DNA of 26,506 nucleotides from positions 1-26,506 of the forward strand of contig JAMOTN010000052.1 in the NCBI GenBank assembly GCA_027062325.1, written 5' to 3'. Positions within the stretch are counted from its first letter, which is position 1, and each line of letters opens with the position of its first letter. Shown here one piece after another: positions 1-8,462 of the stretch. Below the pieces are notes generated by a model. It worked only from the letters and a program-made list of their open reading frames with translations. It made no database searches and was not told the origin of the DNA. The DNA comes from a bacterium. Lineage in GTDB: Bacteria > JAMOTN01. Made by a program: the position numbers and the translations under genes.

Positions 1-2646
1 GAATTTGCAAGAAAAAGCAATATGTATGCCGTAGCAATAACCGATCATGGAGTAGTCCAAGCCTATCCAAAAGTAGCAGAAGCCTTCTCATCTTCTCCTG
101 TTAAGCTAATATACGGCCTAGAAGGCTACCTAGATCCTACAGACTCCGCAGTAAGTGCTCTAGAAAAAAAACTGCGTCCATTTCACATAGTGCTTCTTTT
201 AAAAAATCAAGAAGGTTTGTATCATCTCTACAAACTCGTCTCACGCTCACACTTAGAAAATTTCAGGCGCCGCCCCCTCATAAAAAGAGAGTGGCTGGAT
301 GAAGTTCGAGAACACTTTATCGTGTCAAGTGCATGCATAGATGGGGAAGTTCTGAGAGCTTACCTTGCTGGAAAGCGCGGAGAAGAATTGCTCCCCTTCA
401 TGAATTACTACGATTACATAGAGGTTCATCCACCCGGTCATTACAAAAGCTTCATGAAGTATGAAGAAGCTATCGAGATGATAAAACACGTAATAGAAGT
501 TGCAGAAAATGCAGGAAAAATAGTTGTAGCAACCTCTGACGCACACTATATAACTCCCGAAGAAGTAACGTTGAGAAAGATAATACAAAGTTTCCAAGGA
601 TTCAAAGACTGGGACGATCAATGTCTTCTTCATATTCGCACCCAATCTGATTGGTTCAAGGAGTTCGAATTTTTAGATGAAGAAACCGTTAAAAGAATTG
701 TCTTTTTCAATACGAAAGAGATAGCCGATATGACAGAGCCAGTGCGTCCCATTGTGGACAAGACATATTTCCCAGAACTTGAGAATGCCGAGAAAGAGCT
801 TGAAGAACTGGCGTTAGCTACTCTGCACTCTCTTTACGGTGAAAATCCACATCCGCTCATAATAGAACGCTACAACAAAGAGATAAATGCAATAAAGAAG
901 TACGGTTTTTCTTCTCTATACTTAATAGCTTCAAAACTTGTCAGGAAGTCTTACGAGGATGGATACATAGTTGGTTCACGAGGAAGTGTTGGTTCCTCCT
1001 TTGTCGCATTCCTTTCGAAAATAACAGAGGTAAATCCTCTTCCTGCTCACTGGCGCTGCCCAAACTGCAAATATACACTATTTGCCCACGAAGAAGGGAT
1101 AGAAGCTGAGAGCGGTGTTGATCTTCCAGAAAAAAGGTGTCCAAAGTGCTCAACTTTGATGATAAAAGACGGCCATAGTATTCAATTTGAAACATTTATG
1201 GGATTTGAAGGAGATAAGGTGCCAGATATAGACCTGAACTTTTCAGGAGAATACCAGGGAAGAATACAAAAATACACAGAGCACCTATTTGGCAAAGGTC
1301 ACGTTTACAGAGCAGGAACAATAAGCACAGTCGCAGAAAAAACAGCCTTAAGCATGTGCTATAAATTCAGAGATGAAGCTTATATGGACTGGGACGACGC
1401 TTTCATTCGTTTTCTCGCAAATAAAATTCAAGGAGTAAAGAGAACCACGGGACAGCATCCAGGTGGTTTGATGATAATTCCACATGGCCACGAAGTTTAC
1501 GAGTTCACACCAATTCAAAAACCTGCAGATGACATCAAAAGCGATGTAATCACCACACACTTTGATTATCATTCTATCTCCTCAAAGCTTTTAAAGCTTG
1601 ATCTCCTCGGACACGATGATCCAACAGTTTTAAAATTACTATCAGACCTCACAGGAGTTGATGTCACTCAAATTCCTCTATCTGATCCAAAAGTTTTAGA
1701 AATATTCTACTCACGAAAAGGTTTAGGACTTTCAAAAGAAGATGCATCTGCCGACGTTGCAACGCTCGGTATACCTGAATTCGGCACAAATTTTGTTATG
1801 CGCATGCTGGAGGAAACCCGCCCTAAAACCTTTGCAGAACTTGTAAGAATAAGTGGACTTTCTCACGGAACCGACGTGTGGACTGGTAATGCACAAGAGC
1901 TTATTCGCTCTGGAACCGCTACTTTAAAAGACGTGATATGCGCACGTGACGATATAATGAATTTTCTTATCAACATGGGGGTCGATAAAAAAATAGCATT
2001 TGAAGTCATGGAAAAGGTAAGAAAGGGCAAAGGAATTCCAGAAAAGTACATGCCAGCTTTAAAAAAGGCAAAAGTTCCTGAGTGGTACATCCAAAGTTGC
2101 CAAAAAATAAAGTACATGTTTCCCAAAGCTCACGCAGCAGCTTATGTGATGATGGCAGTCAGAATCGCCTATTTCAAAGTTTACTATCCTCTCGAATTCT
2201 ACTGTGCATACTTTTCGGTACGCTGCAAAAAATTTCCGTATAAGGAAGCCATAGCGGGAAAAGAAGCTGTTATTCGTAAGATAAAAAACCTTGAGTCAAA
2301 ACGAGATAGAACTGCAACCGATCAAGAAGAGTTAGAAGCCTTGAAGATCTCACGGGAAATGATGGCGCGTGGTTTCTCATTTTTGAAGCCGCATCCAAAC
2401 TTTTCTCGTGCTAAACTATTCTCAATTGAAGGTAACTCTCTACGCATACCATTTGCAGCGATATCTGGACTTGGTGAAAAAATTGCAGTCAAACTCGAAG
2501 AGGCACGCAGTATGGGAGACTACGTTTCCTGGGAGGACTTGAAAAACAGAACTGGCATCAACAAACAAGCCATGAATGCACTAAAGGAGGCATGTGGTGA
2601 AGATACATTACCAGAAAGCAATACAATTTCTCTCTTTGCTAGCTAA
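1..2646 (+). CDS. polC: DNA polymerase III PolC-type alpha subunit (5' partial)
   Basis: This is the replicative DNA polymerase of the C family, PolC branch, which extends primers at the fork. The frame is open to base 1, so the gene begins upstream; 881 residues are visible. It opens in the PHP domain (AITDHGVVQAYP). Next come the palm motifs GSRGSVGSS and PDIDLNFSGEYQ, the latter holding two catalytic aspartates, with LLKLDLLGHDD supplying the third acidic position. A four-cysteine zinc knuckle lies between them (CPNC and CPKC), and GVKRTTGQHPGG and KYMFPKAHAAAYVMMAVRIAY are diagnostic of PolC over DnaE. The C-terminal tail (TISLF) looks like a clamp-binding motif. Between the PHP segment ending LIYGLEGYL and HIVLLLKNQEG only about 20 residues occur, whereas in Bacillus-type PolC a 3'-5' exonuclease of nearly 200 residues sits there. 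An exonuclease could still lie N-terminal, outside the window. The 3' end overlaps the next gene by about 50 bases. Confidence 0.97.
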   Translation, partial: EFARKSNMYAVAITDHGVVQAYPKVAEAFSSSPVKLIYGLEGYLDPTDSAVSALEKKLRPFHIVLLLKNQEGLYHLYKLVSRSHLENFRRRPLIKREWLDEVREHFIVSSACIDGEVLRAYLAGKRGEELLPFMNYYDYIEVHPPGHYKSFMKYEEAIEMIKHVIEVAENAGKIVVATSDAHYITPEEVTLRKIIQSFQGFKDWDDQCLLHIRTQSDWFKEFEFLDEETVKRIVFFNTKEIADMTEPVRPIVDKTYFPELENAEKELEELALATLHSLYGENPHPLIIERYNKEINAIKKYGFSSLYLIASKLVRKSYEDGYIVGSRGSVGSSFVAFLSKITEVNPLPAHWRCPNCKYTLFAHEEGIEAESGVDLPEKRCPKCSTLMIKDGHSIQFETFMGFEGDKVPDIDLNFSGEYQGRIQKYTEHLFGKGHVYRAGTISTVAEKTALSMCYKFRDEAYMDWDDAFIRFLANKIQGVKRTTGQHPGGLMIIPHGHEVYEFTPIQKPADDIKSDVITTHFDYHSISSKLLKLDLLGHDDPTVLKLLSDLTGVDVTQIPLSDPKVLEIFYSRKGLGLSKEDASADVATLGIPEFGTNFVMRMLEETRPKTFAELVRISGLSHGTDVWTGNAQELIRSGTATLKDVICARDDIMNFLINMGVDKKIAFEVMEKVRKGKGIPEKYMPALKKAKVPEWYIQSCQKIKYMFPKAHAAAYVMMAVRIAYFKVYYPLEFYCAYFSVRCKKFPYKEAIAGKEAVIRKIKNLESKRDRTATDQEELEALKISREMMARGFSFLKPHPNFSRAKLFSIEGNSLRIPFAAISGLGEKIAVKLEEARSMGDYVSWEDLKNRTGINKQAMNALKEACGEDTLPESNTISLFAS

Positions 2647-4006
2647 AAAGCTCAAATTACAAAGTTTCTCTAAAGAAGATGCCGCTTTTGTTGGGGGAGT
2701 TGTAAGGGACGCTTTGCTGTTGAAATTTTCAGAAAAACTAGATATAGACATAGTCACAAGTGAAGTTTCTTTTTCAAAAATTGCAGAACTCCTGTCGTCT
2801 TTCAGCTTCTCCTCTGTTGAGTTTAAATCAGAAGACAGACTTATGAGAACTTCTCGCTTCTTTTTAAAAAAGGAATTCTTTAAGGATATTGAAATCTGGA
2901 TTAGGCAGAATGTAAACCCCAATTACAGATTGGAAGATTTACAAGTTGACCTATCTATCGAAGATAACATACCTGACAAAACCAAGCGTGACTTCACTGT
3001 AAACTCCATTTACTTCAACACATCAATCTTTTTTCCATCGGGAATGAATCCAATAGCTGATTTGAAGGAGCAACTTTTAATTCCAGCTTTTGAAGAAACA
3101 TTTAGACAAGATCCCGTGAGAATTCTCAGAGCTGTAAGGTTTATTGCAAAACTAAACCTGGAGGTTGTAAATAAACTCAAATTCTCCCCTACAATGCTCT
3201 CTACCGTTGCAAAAGAGCGTATTACAGAAGAACTGGTAAAAATTTTCTCAACTCCCAACTTAAAAAAAGCTTTGATCTTCTCATTCCAGCATAATATTTG
3301 GAGCTACTTTGCCGAAGAGTTTGAGAAGATTAAAAGTATGTGGCAAAATAAGTACCATGCTTTTACAGTATCATACCACAGCATAAAAACTGTTGAATTA
3401 ATCGATAAATACCTGCACTTTTCACATCTGCACAAACTCAAAAAAGAATGGCTTTTACGTCTTGCGGCGTTTTTTCACGATATTGGAAAGGCAAATACGA
3501 AAAATGGAGAAAAATTTTACGGGCACGACATTAAGGGTGAACAAATTTTCAAATTAAAAATAGCCCCCAAACTTCGCCTTGCAAAAGATGATGAAAAATA
3601 TCTAGCTTTTCTTATAAAAAAACACATGTATCCAGTGTACAATCTTACTACCCAAAAGCAAATAGCCCGCTTCTGGAACAAATTTAAAGATCATGGCTTA
3701 GATCTCCTTGCTCTTCACATGGCAGATTTTGAAGCCAAAGGAACTGACACGGAAGAAGAGCTAGCAGAAAGGCGCACGCTCATATGGGAGTTTCTAAAAA
3801 TTTACTGTTATCTTCGCCATGAAGACAGATTCTCACCACTTCTCAACGGCAACGAGATCATGAAAATTTTGAATATACCACCATCTCCCACAGTTGGTAA
3901 AGTAAAAAATGAGTTGATAAAATTGCAACTTGAAGGTAAGTTGAAGACCAAAGAGGAGGCAATCAAGTGGCTGGAGGTAAATCGGAATCTCTTAACTTCA
4001 AATTAG
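2597..4006 (+). CDS. cca: CCA-adding tRNA nucleotidyltransferase / poly(A) polymerase family protein with HD domain
   Basis: This is a class II nucleotidyltransferase that probably builds or repairs the CCA 3' end of tRNA; a poly(A) polymerase role cannot be excluded by eye. The N-terminal catalytic part shows GGVVRD (about residues 33-38) followed by the metal-binding DID (about 49-51), then KRDFTVN, then RQDPVRILRAVRF in the neck. An HD phosphohydrolase domain follows, with FFHDIGK near residue 295. The length of about 469 residues fits the HD-containing members. Two GTG codons are adjacent at 2594 and 2597. The ribosome site AAGGAGG at 2584-2590 is 3 bases from the first and 6 from the second, so 2597 is chosen. 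The start lies inside the end of polC and the 3' end overlaps the permease gene by 40 bases, so translation is probably coupled. Confidence 0.88.
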   Translation: MKIHYQKAIQFLSLLAKKLKLQSFSKEDAAFVGGVVRDALLLKFSEKLDIDIVTSEVSFSKIAELLSSFSFSSVEFKSEDRLMRTSRFFLKKEFFKDIEIWIRQNVNPNYRLEDLQVDLSIEDNIPDKTKRDFTVNSIYFNTSIFFPSGMNPIADLKEQLLIPAFEETFRQDPVRILRAVRFIAKLNLEVVNKLKFSPTMLSTVAKERITEELVKIFSTPNLKKALIFSFQHNIWSYFAEEFEKIKSMWQNKYHAFTVSYHSIKTVELIDKYLHFSHLHKLKKEWLLRLAAFFHDIGKANTKNGEKFYGHDIKGEQIFKLKIAPKLRLAKDDEKYLAFLIKKHMYPVYNLTTQKQIARFWNKFKDHGLDLLALHMADFEAKGTDTEEELAERRTLIWEFLKIYCYLRHEDRFSPLLNGNEIMKILNIPPSPTVGKVKNELIKLQLEGKLKTKEEAIKWLEVNRNLLTSN

Positions 4007-4854
4007 TGGCCATTTTAATATTTTTACTTATTGTTTTATCCGCTGTTCATCTTTCTACAAACTTTGTAGATTGGGAGGTTTTTAAACTATTTCGACTTCC
4101 ACGCCTTCTTTCCCTGATAGTTGCAGCATCAAGTGTTGCAATATCAACCACCATATTGCAAATTATGACAACTCCAGTCGCAGACTCGTATGCCTTTGGA
4201 GCACCGGCAGGAGCGCTGCTACTCTTTGCCCTTACTCACAGCAAGTTTGCTCTTTTTCTAGGAGGTGTAGTGTTCATAACACTTGTCGTGTGGATTGCTC
4301 ACAAATTCTCTTTATCTCCTATGCAAACTCTTGTATTCGGAATGGTTGTCTCTTCCGTTCTATACAGTGTAACAAGCATCTGGTGTATATTAACAGGTCA
4401 ACACTCCATCCTAGCCGGCATCTACTTTACAAACCCCGAAAAGTTGTCTTTAGTTGAGCTAGCCCTTCCTGTCGGAGTCCTTCTCATTTCCATTGCGTCG
4501 CTTCTAATATTCTCGCGCGATCTTGCCCTCCTTGCTTTTAAAAGGATGGGGTTATCTTTTCTATCCACTAGAAAGATTACCTTTATCTTCTTAGCAATTT
4601 CAGGTATTTTAGCTGCGAATTCTCTATATACTATTGGATCTGCTATGTTTATAGGCCTAGTTGTAGCAAACTACGCACTGTCACGTTTTAAACCACAAGT
4701 TGCTCCCTACATAGCAGCACTTGTTGCCGCAAATTTAATGCTAGCTTCAGATATTGTGTGCATAAAATTTCATATAGAGATAACCTCTCTTCTTTCGATA
4801 ATAAGTGGAGGGTGGTTCATTTGGCTGATGCTTACAAAGCTAAGGTATATGTAG
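3967..4854 (+). CDS. FecCD/BtuC-type ABC transporter permease
   Basis: This looks like the membrane subunit of an importer in the iron-siderophore, heme and cobalamin family. The protein is almost wholly hydrophobic with nine or ten likely membrane spans. RLPRLL followed by a small-residue helix and DSYAFGAPAGALL matches the FecCD signature region (RLPR and the AGA loop). FIGLVVANYALSR and IISGGWFIWLM match the conserved late helices. At 295 residues it is shorter than the usual 320-340, and several signature positions are altered. GTG at 3967 is supported by GGAGG at 3955-3959 with 7 bases spacing. It overlaps both neighbours, and the next gene encodes the matching ATPase. No periplasmic binding protein is in the window, so the substrate is unknown. 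Confidence 0.75.
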   Translation: MAGGKSESLNFKLVAILIFLLIVLSAVHLSTNFVDWEVFKLFRLPRLLSLIVAASSVAISTTILQIMTTPVADSYAFGAPAGALLLFALTHSKFALFLGGVVFITLVVWIAHKFSLSPMQTLVFGMVVSSVLYSVTSIWCILTGQHSILAGIYFTNPEKLSLVELALPVGVLLISIASLLIFSRDLALLAFKRMGLSFLSTRKITFIFLAISGILAANSLYTIGSAMFIGLVVANYALSRFKPQVAPYIAALVAANLMLASDIVCIKFHIEITSLLSIISGGWFIWLMLTKLRYM

Positions 4855-5822
4855 ACTACATTCCCCTTGAGACAGAGTTTACCTTCAACGAAGGTGAGAA
4901 GATTGTAATAATAGGTGAAAATGGAGCAGGAAAAACTTCTCTCGTGGAATCTCTCTATGGAACTCGTGGAGCTGCTAACCTATTCAAACTCATGGAAGAC
5001 CGCGAAAAAGCCATTAAAAATTTTACCTCCAATTTCGCCTTTCTTCCTCAAAATCCCGAATACAATCCCAACCTTTCTGTAAAAGAGATTTTTAAACTCT
5101 TCAAATCAAAGCTTCCTAAGTCTTTACTTGAAAAAACGGGAATAACCTCATATTCGAAGCTTACTCATCTATCTGGGGGTCAGATCAAACTAGTTCTGTT
5201 AACAGTTATTTTAAATTCACCAAAACCATGGGTTATTTTAGACGAGCCATTATCTAACCTTGATTCCTCTAGGCGCTTTGAAGCTTTGAAAATCATTGCT
5301 TCAAACCAGAAGACGATCTTTCTAGTGTCACATTTTCAAGAGGCAATAGAGATAGCAGACAGGATAATTTTGATAAAAAACAAAGAAGTGCATACTTTAG
5401 ATATTGCCAATTCTTCTACAAAACGCATTAGGGAATTCTTCAAAAGATTTAAAGTAGAGTTTGCCTCTAGAAATTTAATACTACCCCAAATAAGGCAAAA
5501 CAATTTTGTAATTTCATTAGCCATAGAAAGTTGGCTGGATTTTAAATTTCTAGAGAAATTAGTTCCTCTTTTTTCAAAAATCAAGGTATTTTCTAACACA
5601 TTCACAGAAGATCAATTAAAAAAGCTTGTGAAATTTTCCGAAAGAGTGGTTATAGCTCCTCCTGAAGAAAACGACATAGTAATAACCTCAAAACAATTAA
5701 AAAGCACGAAAAACTCCCCCGCAAACAAACTTAAATCATCTAAGCAGATAATCCTTGTGGACGAGAAAACATCACTTCTAGAACTCATACAAAAAATCGA
5801 ATATCTTTTCAAATCCGTCTAA
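4821..5822 (+). CDS. ABC transporter ATP-binding protein with C-terminal extension
   Basis: This is the nucleotide-binding subunit that would power the upstream permease. All ABC motifs are present: Walker A GENGAGKT (about residues 32-39), Q-loop glutamine in LPQNP, signature LSGGQ (about 117-121), Walker B VILDEP and switch histidine in LVSHFQ. After about residue 195 there is a tail of roughly 140 residues, lysine- and phenylalanine-rich, that I do not recognise. The frame could begin with ATG at 4758, but that would overlap the permease by 97 bases and has no visible ribosome site. TTG at 4821 has GGAGGG at 4807-4812 with 8 bases spacing, giving 333 residues, and is preferred. Its 34-base overlap with the permease points to coupled translation. 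Confidence 0.88.
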   Translation: MADAYKAKVYVDYIPLETEFTFNEGEKIVIIGENGAGKTSLVESLYGTRGAANLFKLMEDREKAIKNFTSNFAFLPQNPEYNPNLSVKEIFKLFKSKLPKSLLEKTGITSYSKLTHLSGGQIKLVLLTVILNSPKPWVILDEPLSNLDSSRRFEALKIIASNQKTIFLVSHFQEAIEIADRIILIKNKEVHTLDIANSSTKRIREFFKRFKVEFASRNLILPQIRQNNFVISLAIESWLDFKFLEKLVPLFSKIKVFSNTFTEDQLKKLVKFSERVVIAPPEENDIVITSKQLKSTKNSPANKLKSSKQIILVDEKTSLLELIQKIEYLFKSV

Positions 5823-5859
5823 AATAACAAAGGCCAAAAAGCTTTTCTGGAGGTTCTGG

Positions 5860-6411
5860 ATGTCTTCAGATTTTAATGCCCAAATTAAAAAGCTTTTAAA
5901 AGAAAATCGTCAAGAAGCAGAGCGCTTAATATATGAGCACTTTATTAACAAAGTTTACGCCTTGATACTGAGGAGTGTAGGAAATCCCAACGTAGCTGAC
6001 GATTTATCTCAAGAAGTATTTATAAAAATTTTTAAAAAAATCTCTTCATTTAACTGGCACTCATCACTTTCAACGTGGATATATACGATAACTGTGAATA
6101 CCGTTCGTGATTACTTCAGACGCCAAAAAACATACAGGAAATTCTTATCATCATGGCTGAAAAAGAGCAAGGTAGTTGAAACGCAAACTCCTGAAAAATC
6201 AATGTTCAAAAACTACACAGAGAATATGCTCAATCAAGCAATTCAAAAACTTCCAGACTCTCTGAAAGAGATTGTGCTTTTATACTATGTAACCAATCTC
6301 TCAATCAAAGAGATAGCAAAAGTCCTAGGTATGAAAGACTCAACCGTTAAGTCTAGGCTAAAAACTGCTCGCCAAAAGTTATTTGAAATGCTCAAAGACA
6401 AACTCAATTGA
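5860..6411 (+). CDS. RNA polymerase sigma factor, ECF subfamily
   Basis: This is a sigma-70 family factor of the extracytoplasmic-function type, about 183 residues, with only regions 2 and 4. Region 2 shows NPNVADDLSQEVFIKIF and STWIYTITVNTVRDYFRR, the usual core-binding and -10 recognition helices. Region 4 shows LPDSLKEIVLLYYVTNLSIKEIA followed by STVKSRLKTAR, the helix-turn-helix that reads the -35 element. ATG 5860 has GGAGG at 5849-5853. The gene starts 37 bases after the ABC ATPase and is followed after 12 bases by a membrane protein that is likely its anti-sigma factor. It could be cotranscribed with the transporter. The signal sensed is unknown. Confidence 0.93.
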   Translation: MSSDFNAQIKKLLKENRQEAERLIYEHFINKVYALILRSVGNPNVADDLSQEVFIKIFKKISSFNWHSSLSTWIYTITVNTVRDYFRRQKTYRKFLSSWLKKSKVVETQTPEKSMFKNYTENMLNQAIQKLPDSLKEIVLLYYVTNLSIKEIAKVLGMKDSTVKSRLKTARQKLFEMLKDKLN

Positions 6412-6423
6412 GGGGGTTTCCAT

Positions 6424-7005
6424 ATGGACAATAAAAACTTAGATGAAAAGCTACATTCCCTTCTAAACAAAACTGATTCTATTCCTCCTGATTGGCGCTA
6501 CTTTAACTTGTACAAACATTTTAAGTTTGTAAAAACCACTTTTAAAATCTCGCTGTTCATAGTACTATTATTATCAATGTTTTTCTCTTTCCAAACCTAC
6601 AAAGTTGGTATTGAAAAGGGAGCAAAAAAGCCCATTCTCTTTACCTCTCCCACAAAGTTTTCATCACGCACTATGATTTTTGAACTTTTGGCAGGATCAA
6701 TGGAATTTTCATTCGTAACCAACACATTTTTCCTGAACAAATCATTTTTAAGTCTTTCCACTTCAAAAGAAGTAACTGTAGTCACTCCTCTACTCACTGC
6801 ACATTTAACCGGTAAAGTAGACTTCGACGTCTTTAAAAATGTTCTCATGCAACTGCACTCTGGAAAAGCAAAAATCTCTCTTAAACACAAGTCGTCATCT
6901 CATTCAAGCCCGCTTAACATAACCAAGCCCTGTATACTAGTGGTAACCGACAGCAGTATCGAGATCAAAAAATACAATCCTGTAAATCTTCGAGCAAACT
7001 ATTAG
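6424..7005 (+). CDS. single-span membrane protein, putative anti-sigma factor (FecR-like)
   Basis: The 193-residue protein has a charged cytoplasmic N-terminus of about 37 residues, one membrane span near residues 38-58, and an external domain of about 130 residues. Part of that domain (VVTPLLTAHLTGKVDFDV then LHSGKAKISL) recalls the beta repeat of FecR-type regulators, which carry a T...G..F.V...V..G.V.V pattern. It lies 12 bases after the ECF sigma gene with AGGGGG at 6411-6416, so the two are translated together. Location and topology, more than sequence, suggest it holds the sigma factor at the membrane. The N-terminal cytoplasmic part is too short for a zinc-type anti-sigma domain and has no cysteines. 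The function is inferred. Confidence 0.6.
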   Translation: MDNKNLDEKLHSLLNKTDSIPPDWRYFNLYKHFKFVKTTFKISLFIVLLLSMFFSFQTYKVGIEKGAKKPILFTSPTKFSSRTMIFELLAGSMEFSFVTNTFFLNKSFLSLSTSKEVTVVTPLLTAHLTGKVDFDVFKNVLMQLHSGKAKISLKHKSSSHSSPLNITKPCILVVTDSSIEIKKYNPVNLRANY

Positions 7006-7035
7006 CCCTTTATCTCCATTATCTTACAAACCTTG

Positions 7036-7044
7036 TGATATAAT
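7036..7044 (+). promoter_or_regulatory. extended -10 promoter element upstream of the GrpE-like gene
   Basis: TGATATAAT matches the extended -10 consensus TGnTATAAT exactly and lies about 60 bases before the start codon at 7104. A -35 box at the right distance (around 7016-7021) is poor, as is common when the extended -10 is present. It would drive the GrpE-like gene and perhaps valS. Confidence 0.55.
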
Positions 7045-7103
7045 GTTTGTGTCAATTTACGCCACTTTTTTCACTGAATAATACGTAAAATGGAGGGATA
7101 GCC

Positions 7104-8408
7104 ATGGCAGATAATGTCAATCAAAACGATATAGAAGAACTCCTTAAAATGGCAGGAGAATCAGGAGATGAACCCACTTCTCAAGAAGCTGTATCAGCCC
7201 CTGAAGGAATAGACATATTCTCTGCTCCTGAAACAGCAGAGCAGCCAGAACTAACAGCACTTCAAACACAAAACGAACTCCTGCAGCAACAGCTGGCTGA
7301 AAAAGAAAAAGAGATTGAAGAGCTAAAAAAAGAGCTGGAAGCACTTAAACAGGAAGCAGAAGCTGTCAAATCAGAAAAAGCTGAATTGAGCGAAAAAATT
7401 TCTAAATTAGAAGAGGAAATGGAGCAGTTAAAAGAATCTCAAACACAAACCCCTTCAGAACCTCCAACAGAGCTAACTGAGAAACTTCAATCTCTCGAGC
7501 AAGAAAATAACGAGTTGAAATCAAAGCTTCAAGAATTAGAAGTTAAGATAACTCAACTTGAGACTGAAAAAACTCAACTTTTAACGCAGCTTCAAGAAGC
7601 ACAAAGTCAATCTCAAAGTACAGATACAGAGCTATTAACACAGCTACAGGCAAAAATATCTGAGCTTGAAACTCAAAATTCTCTTCTACAACAACAGATT
7701 GATCTTCTCAATAAGCAACTTCAAGAAAAGCAACTTGCCTTAATAAACGCTGAAGGCAAAATCAGAGAACTGGAAGCACAGGCTGAATCACAAAGTGGAG
7801 GATTCGATGAGACAAAACTTATACAAATTGTAAACACTTTACCTTCAAAAGTAGATGGTTGGGTCAAAAATTTACTTACAACGATTGGCATAGAAACAAT
7901 TGATCCTGTAGGTATGCCGTTCGATCCCAATATAGCAGAACAGGTAGGAGTTGTGCGTATTCCTTCCATGCAAGAAGGAACTGTAGCATCTGTGCAAGAA
8001 GTTGGCTACAAAGTCAACGGAAAACTTATAAAAAAAGCAAAAGTCATAGTAGTAAAAAACTCAATATCCTGTCCAGTCTGCGGATGGCAAATTACTGAAA
8101 ATGCTAAATTCTGCCCCAACTGCGGATCAAAGATTGAAACCAGCACTCAAGATCCCGAAGCATTGGTTGCAGTAGCTGATCTGTTATTCGAAAAAGGTTT
8201 GATCGATAAAGCACTCGAAACATACAAAGAGATTGCTAGCAATAATCCGAATCCAGAAATTACTGTGAAGATTGTGCGTTGTTACGAAAAGTTAGGGCGT
8301 TTTAAAGAAGCTGTTAAAGAAGTAAGTAAGCTCTCAGATGATTGGGCAGATTTGAAGGAGAAGATCACTGCAAAATATGCAATGTATCAGGCACTTTTAA
8401 AACTTTGA
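7104..8408 (+). CDS. coiled-coil / GrpE-like head / zinc-ribbon / TPR-like fusion protein
   Basis: This 434-residue protein has an unusual domain chain. Residues 1-47 are acidic and flexible. Residues 48-228 are heptad-rich coiled coil (L, Q, E and K), broken by a proline-containing stretch near 115-122. Residues 238-318 resemble the GrpE beta head: GIETIDPVGMPFDPN, then GTVASVQEVGYKVNGKLIKK and AKVIVVK, following the GrpE pattern for DnaK nucleotide release. The usual histidine after FDPN is replaced (IAEQ). Next is a four-cysteine zinc ribbon (C323, C326, C337, C340; CPVCG and CPNCG). Residues about 350-410 look like two helical TPR-like repeats (LFEKGLIDKALETYKEI, CYEKLGRFKEAVKEV). Ordinary GrpE is about 180-200 residues. 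There is no dnaK or dnaJ nearby. ATG 7104 has GGAGGG at 7092-7097. It may be a specialised DnaK cofactor or only share the fold. Confidence 0.75.
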   Translation: MADNVNQNDIEELLKMAGESGDEPTSQEAVSAPEGIDIFSAPETAEQPELTALQTQNELLQQQLAEKEKEIEELKKELEALKQEAEAVKSEKAELSEKISKLEEEMEQLKESQTQTPSEPPTELTEKLQSLEQENNELKSKLQELEVKITQLETEKTQLLTQLQEAQSQSQSTDTELLTQLQAKISELETQNSLLQQQIDLLNKQLQEKQLALINAEGKIRELEAQAESQSGGFDETKLIQIVNTLPSKVDGWVKNLLTTIGIETIDPVGMPFDPNIAEQVGVVRIPSMQEGTVASVQEVGYKVNGKLIKKAKVIVVKNSISCPVCGWQITENAKFCPNCGSKIETSTQDPEALVAVADLLFEKGLIDKALETYKEIASNNPNPEITVKIVRCYEKLGRFKEAVKEVSKLSDDWADLKEKITAKYAMYQALLKL

Positions 8409-8462
8409 TATAAGCATCAATAACTTTAAACAATCATTTACAAAAAGATTGGAGGGAAAGCC

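Noticed and set aside
325-645. Minus-strand open frame of 106 codons inside polC
   Set aside because: It is antisense to strongly conserved PolC sequence, has no ribosome site or family motif, and is cysteine/tyrosine/phenylalanine-rich as expected of a shadow frame.
5836-5852. Short palindrome AAAAGCTTTT flanked by CCA/TGG after the ABC ATPase gene
   Set aside because: The stem is AT-rich with no T-run, and it overlaps the ribosome site of the sigma gene, so it does not support a terminator.
7104-8408. Reading this gene as a plain structural coiled-coil (SMC/myosin-like) protein
   Set aside because: The coiled coil alone would suggest that, but residues 238-318 follow the GrpE head pattern too closely and a zinc ribbon follows.
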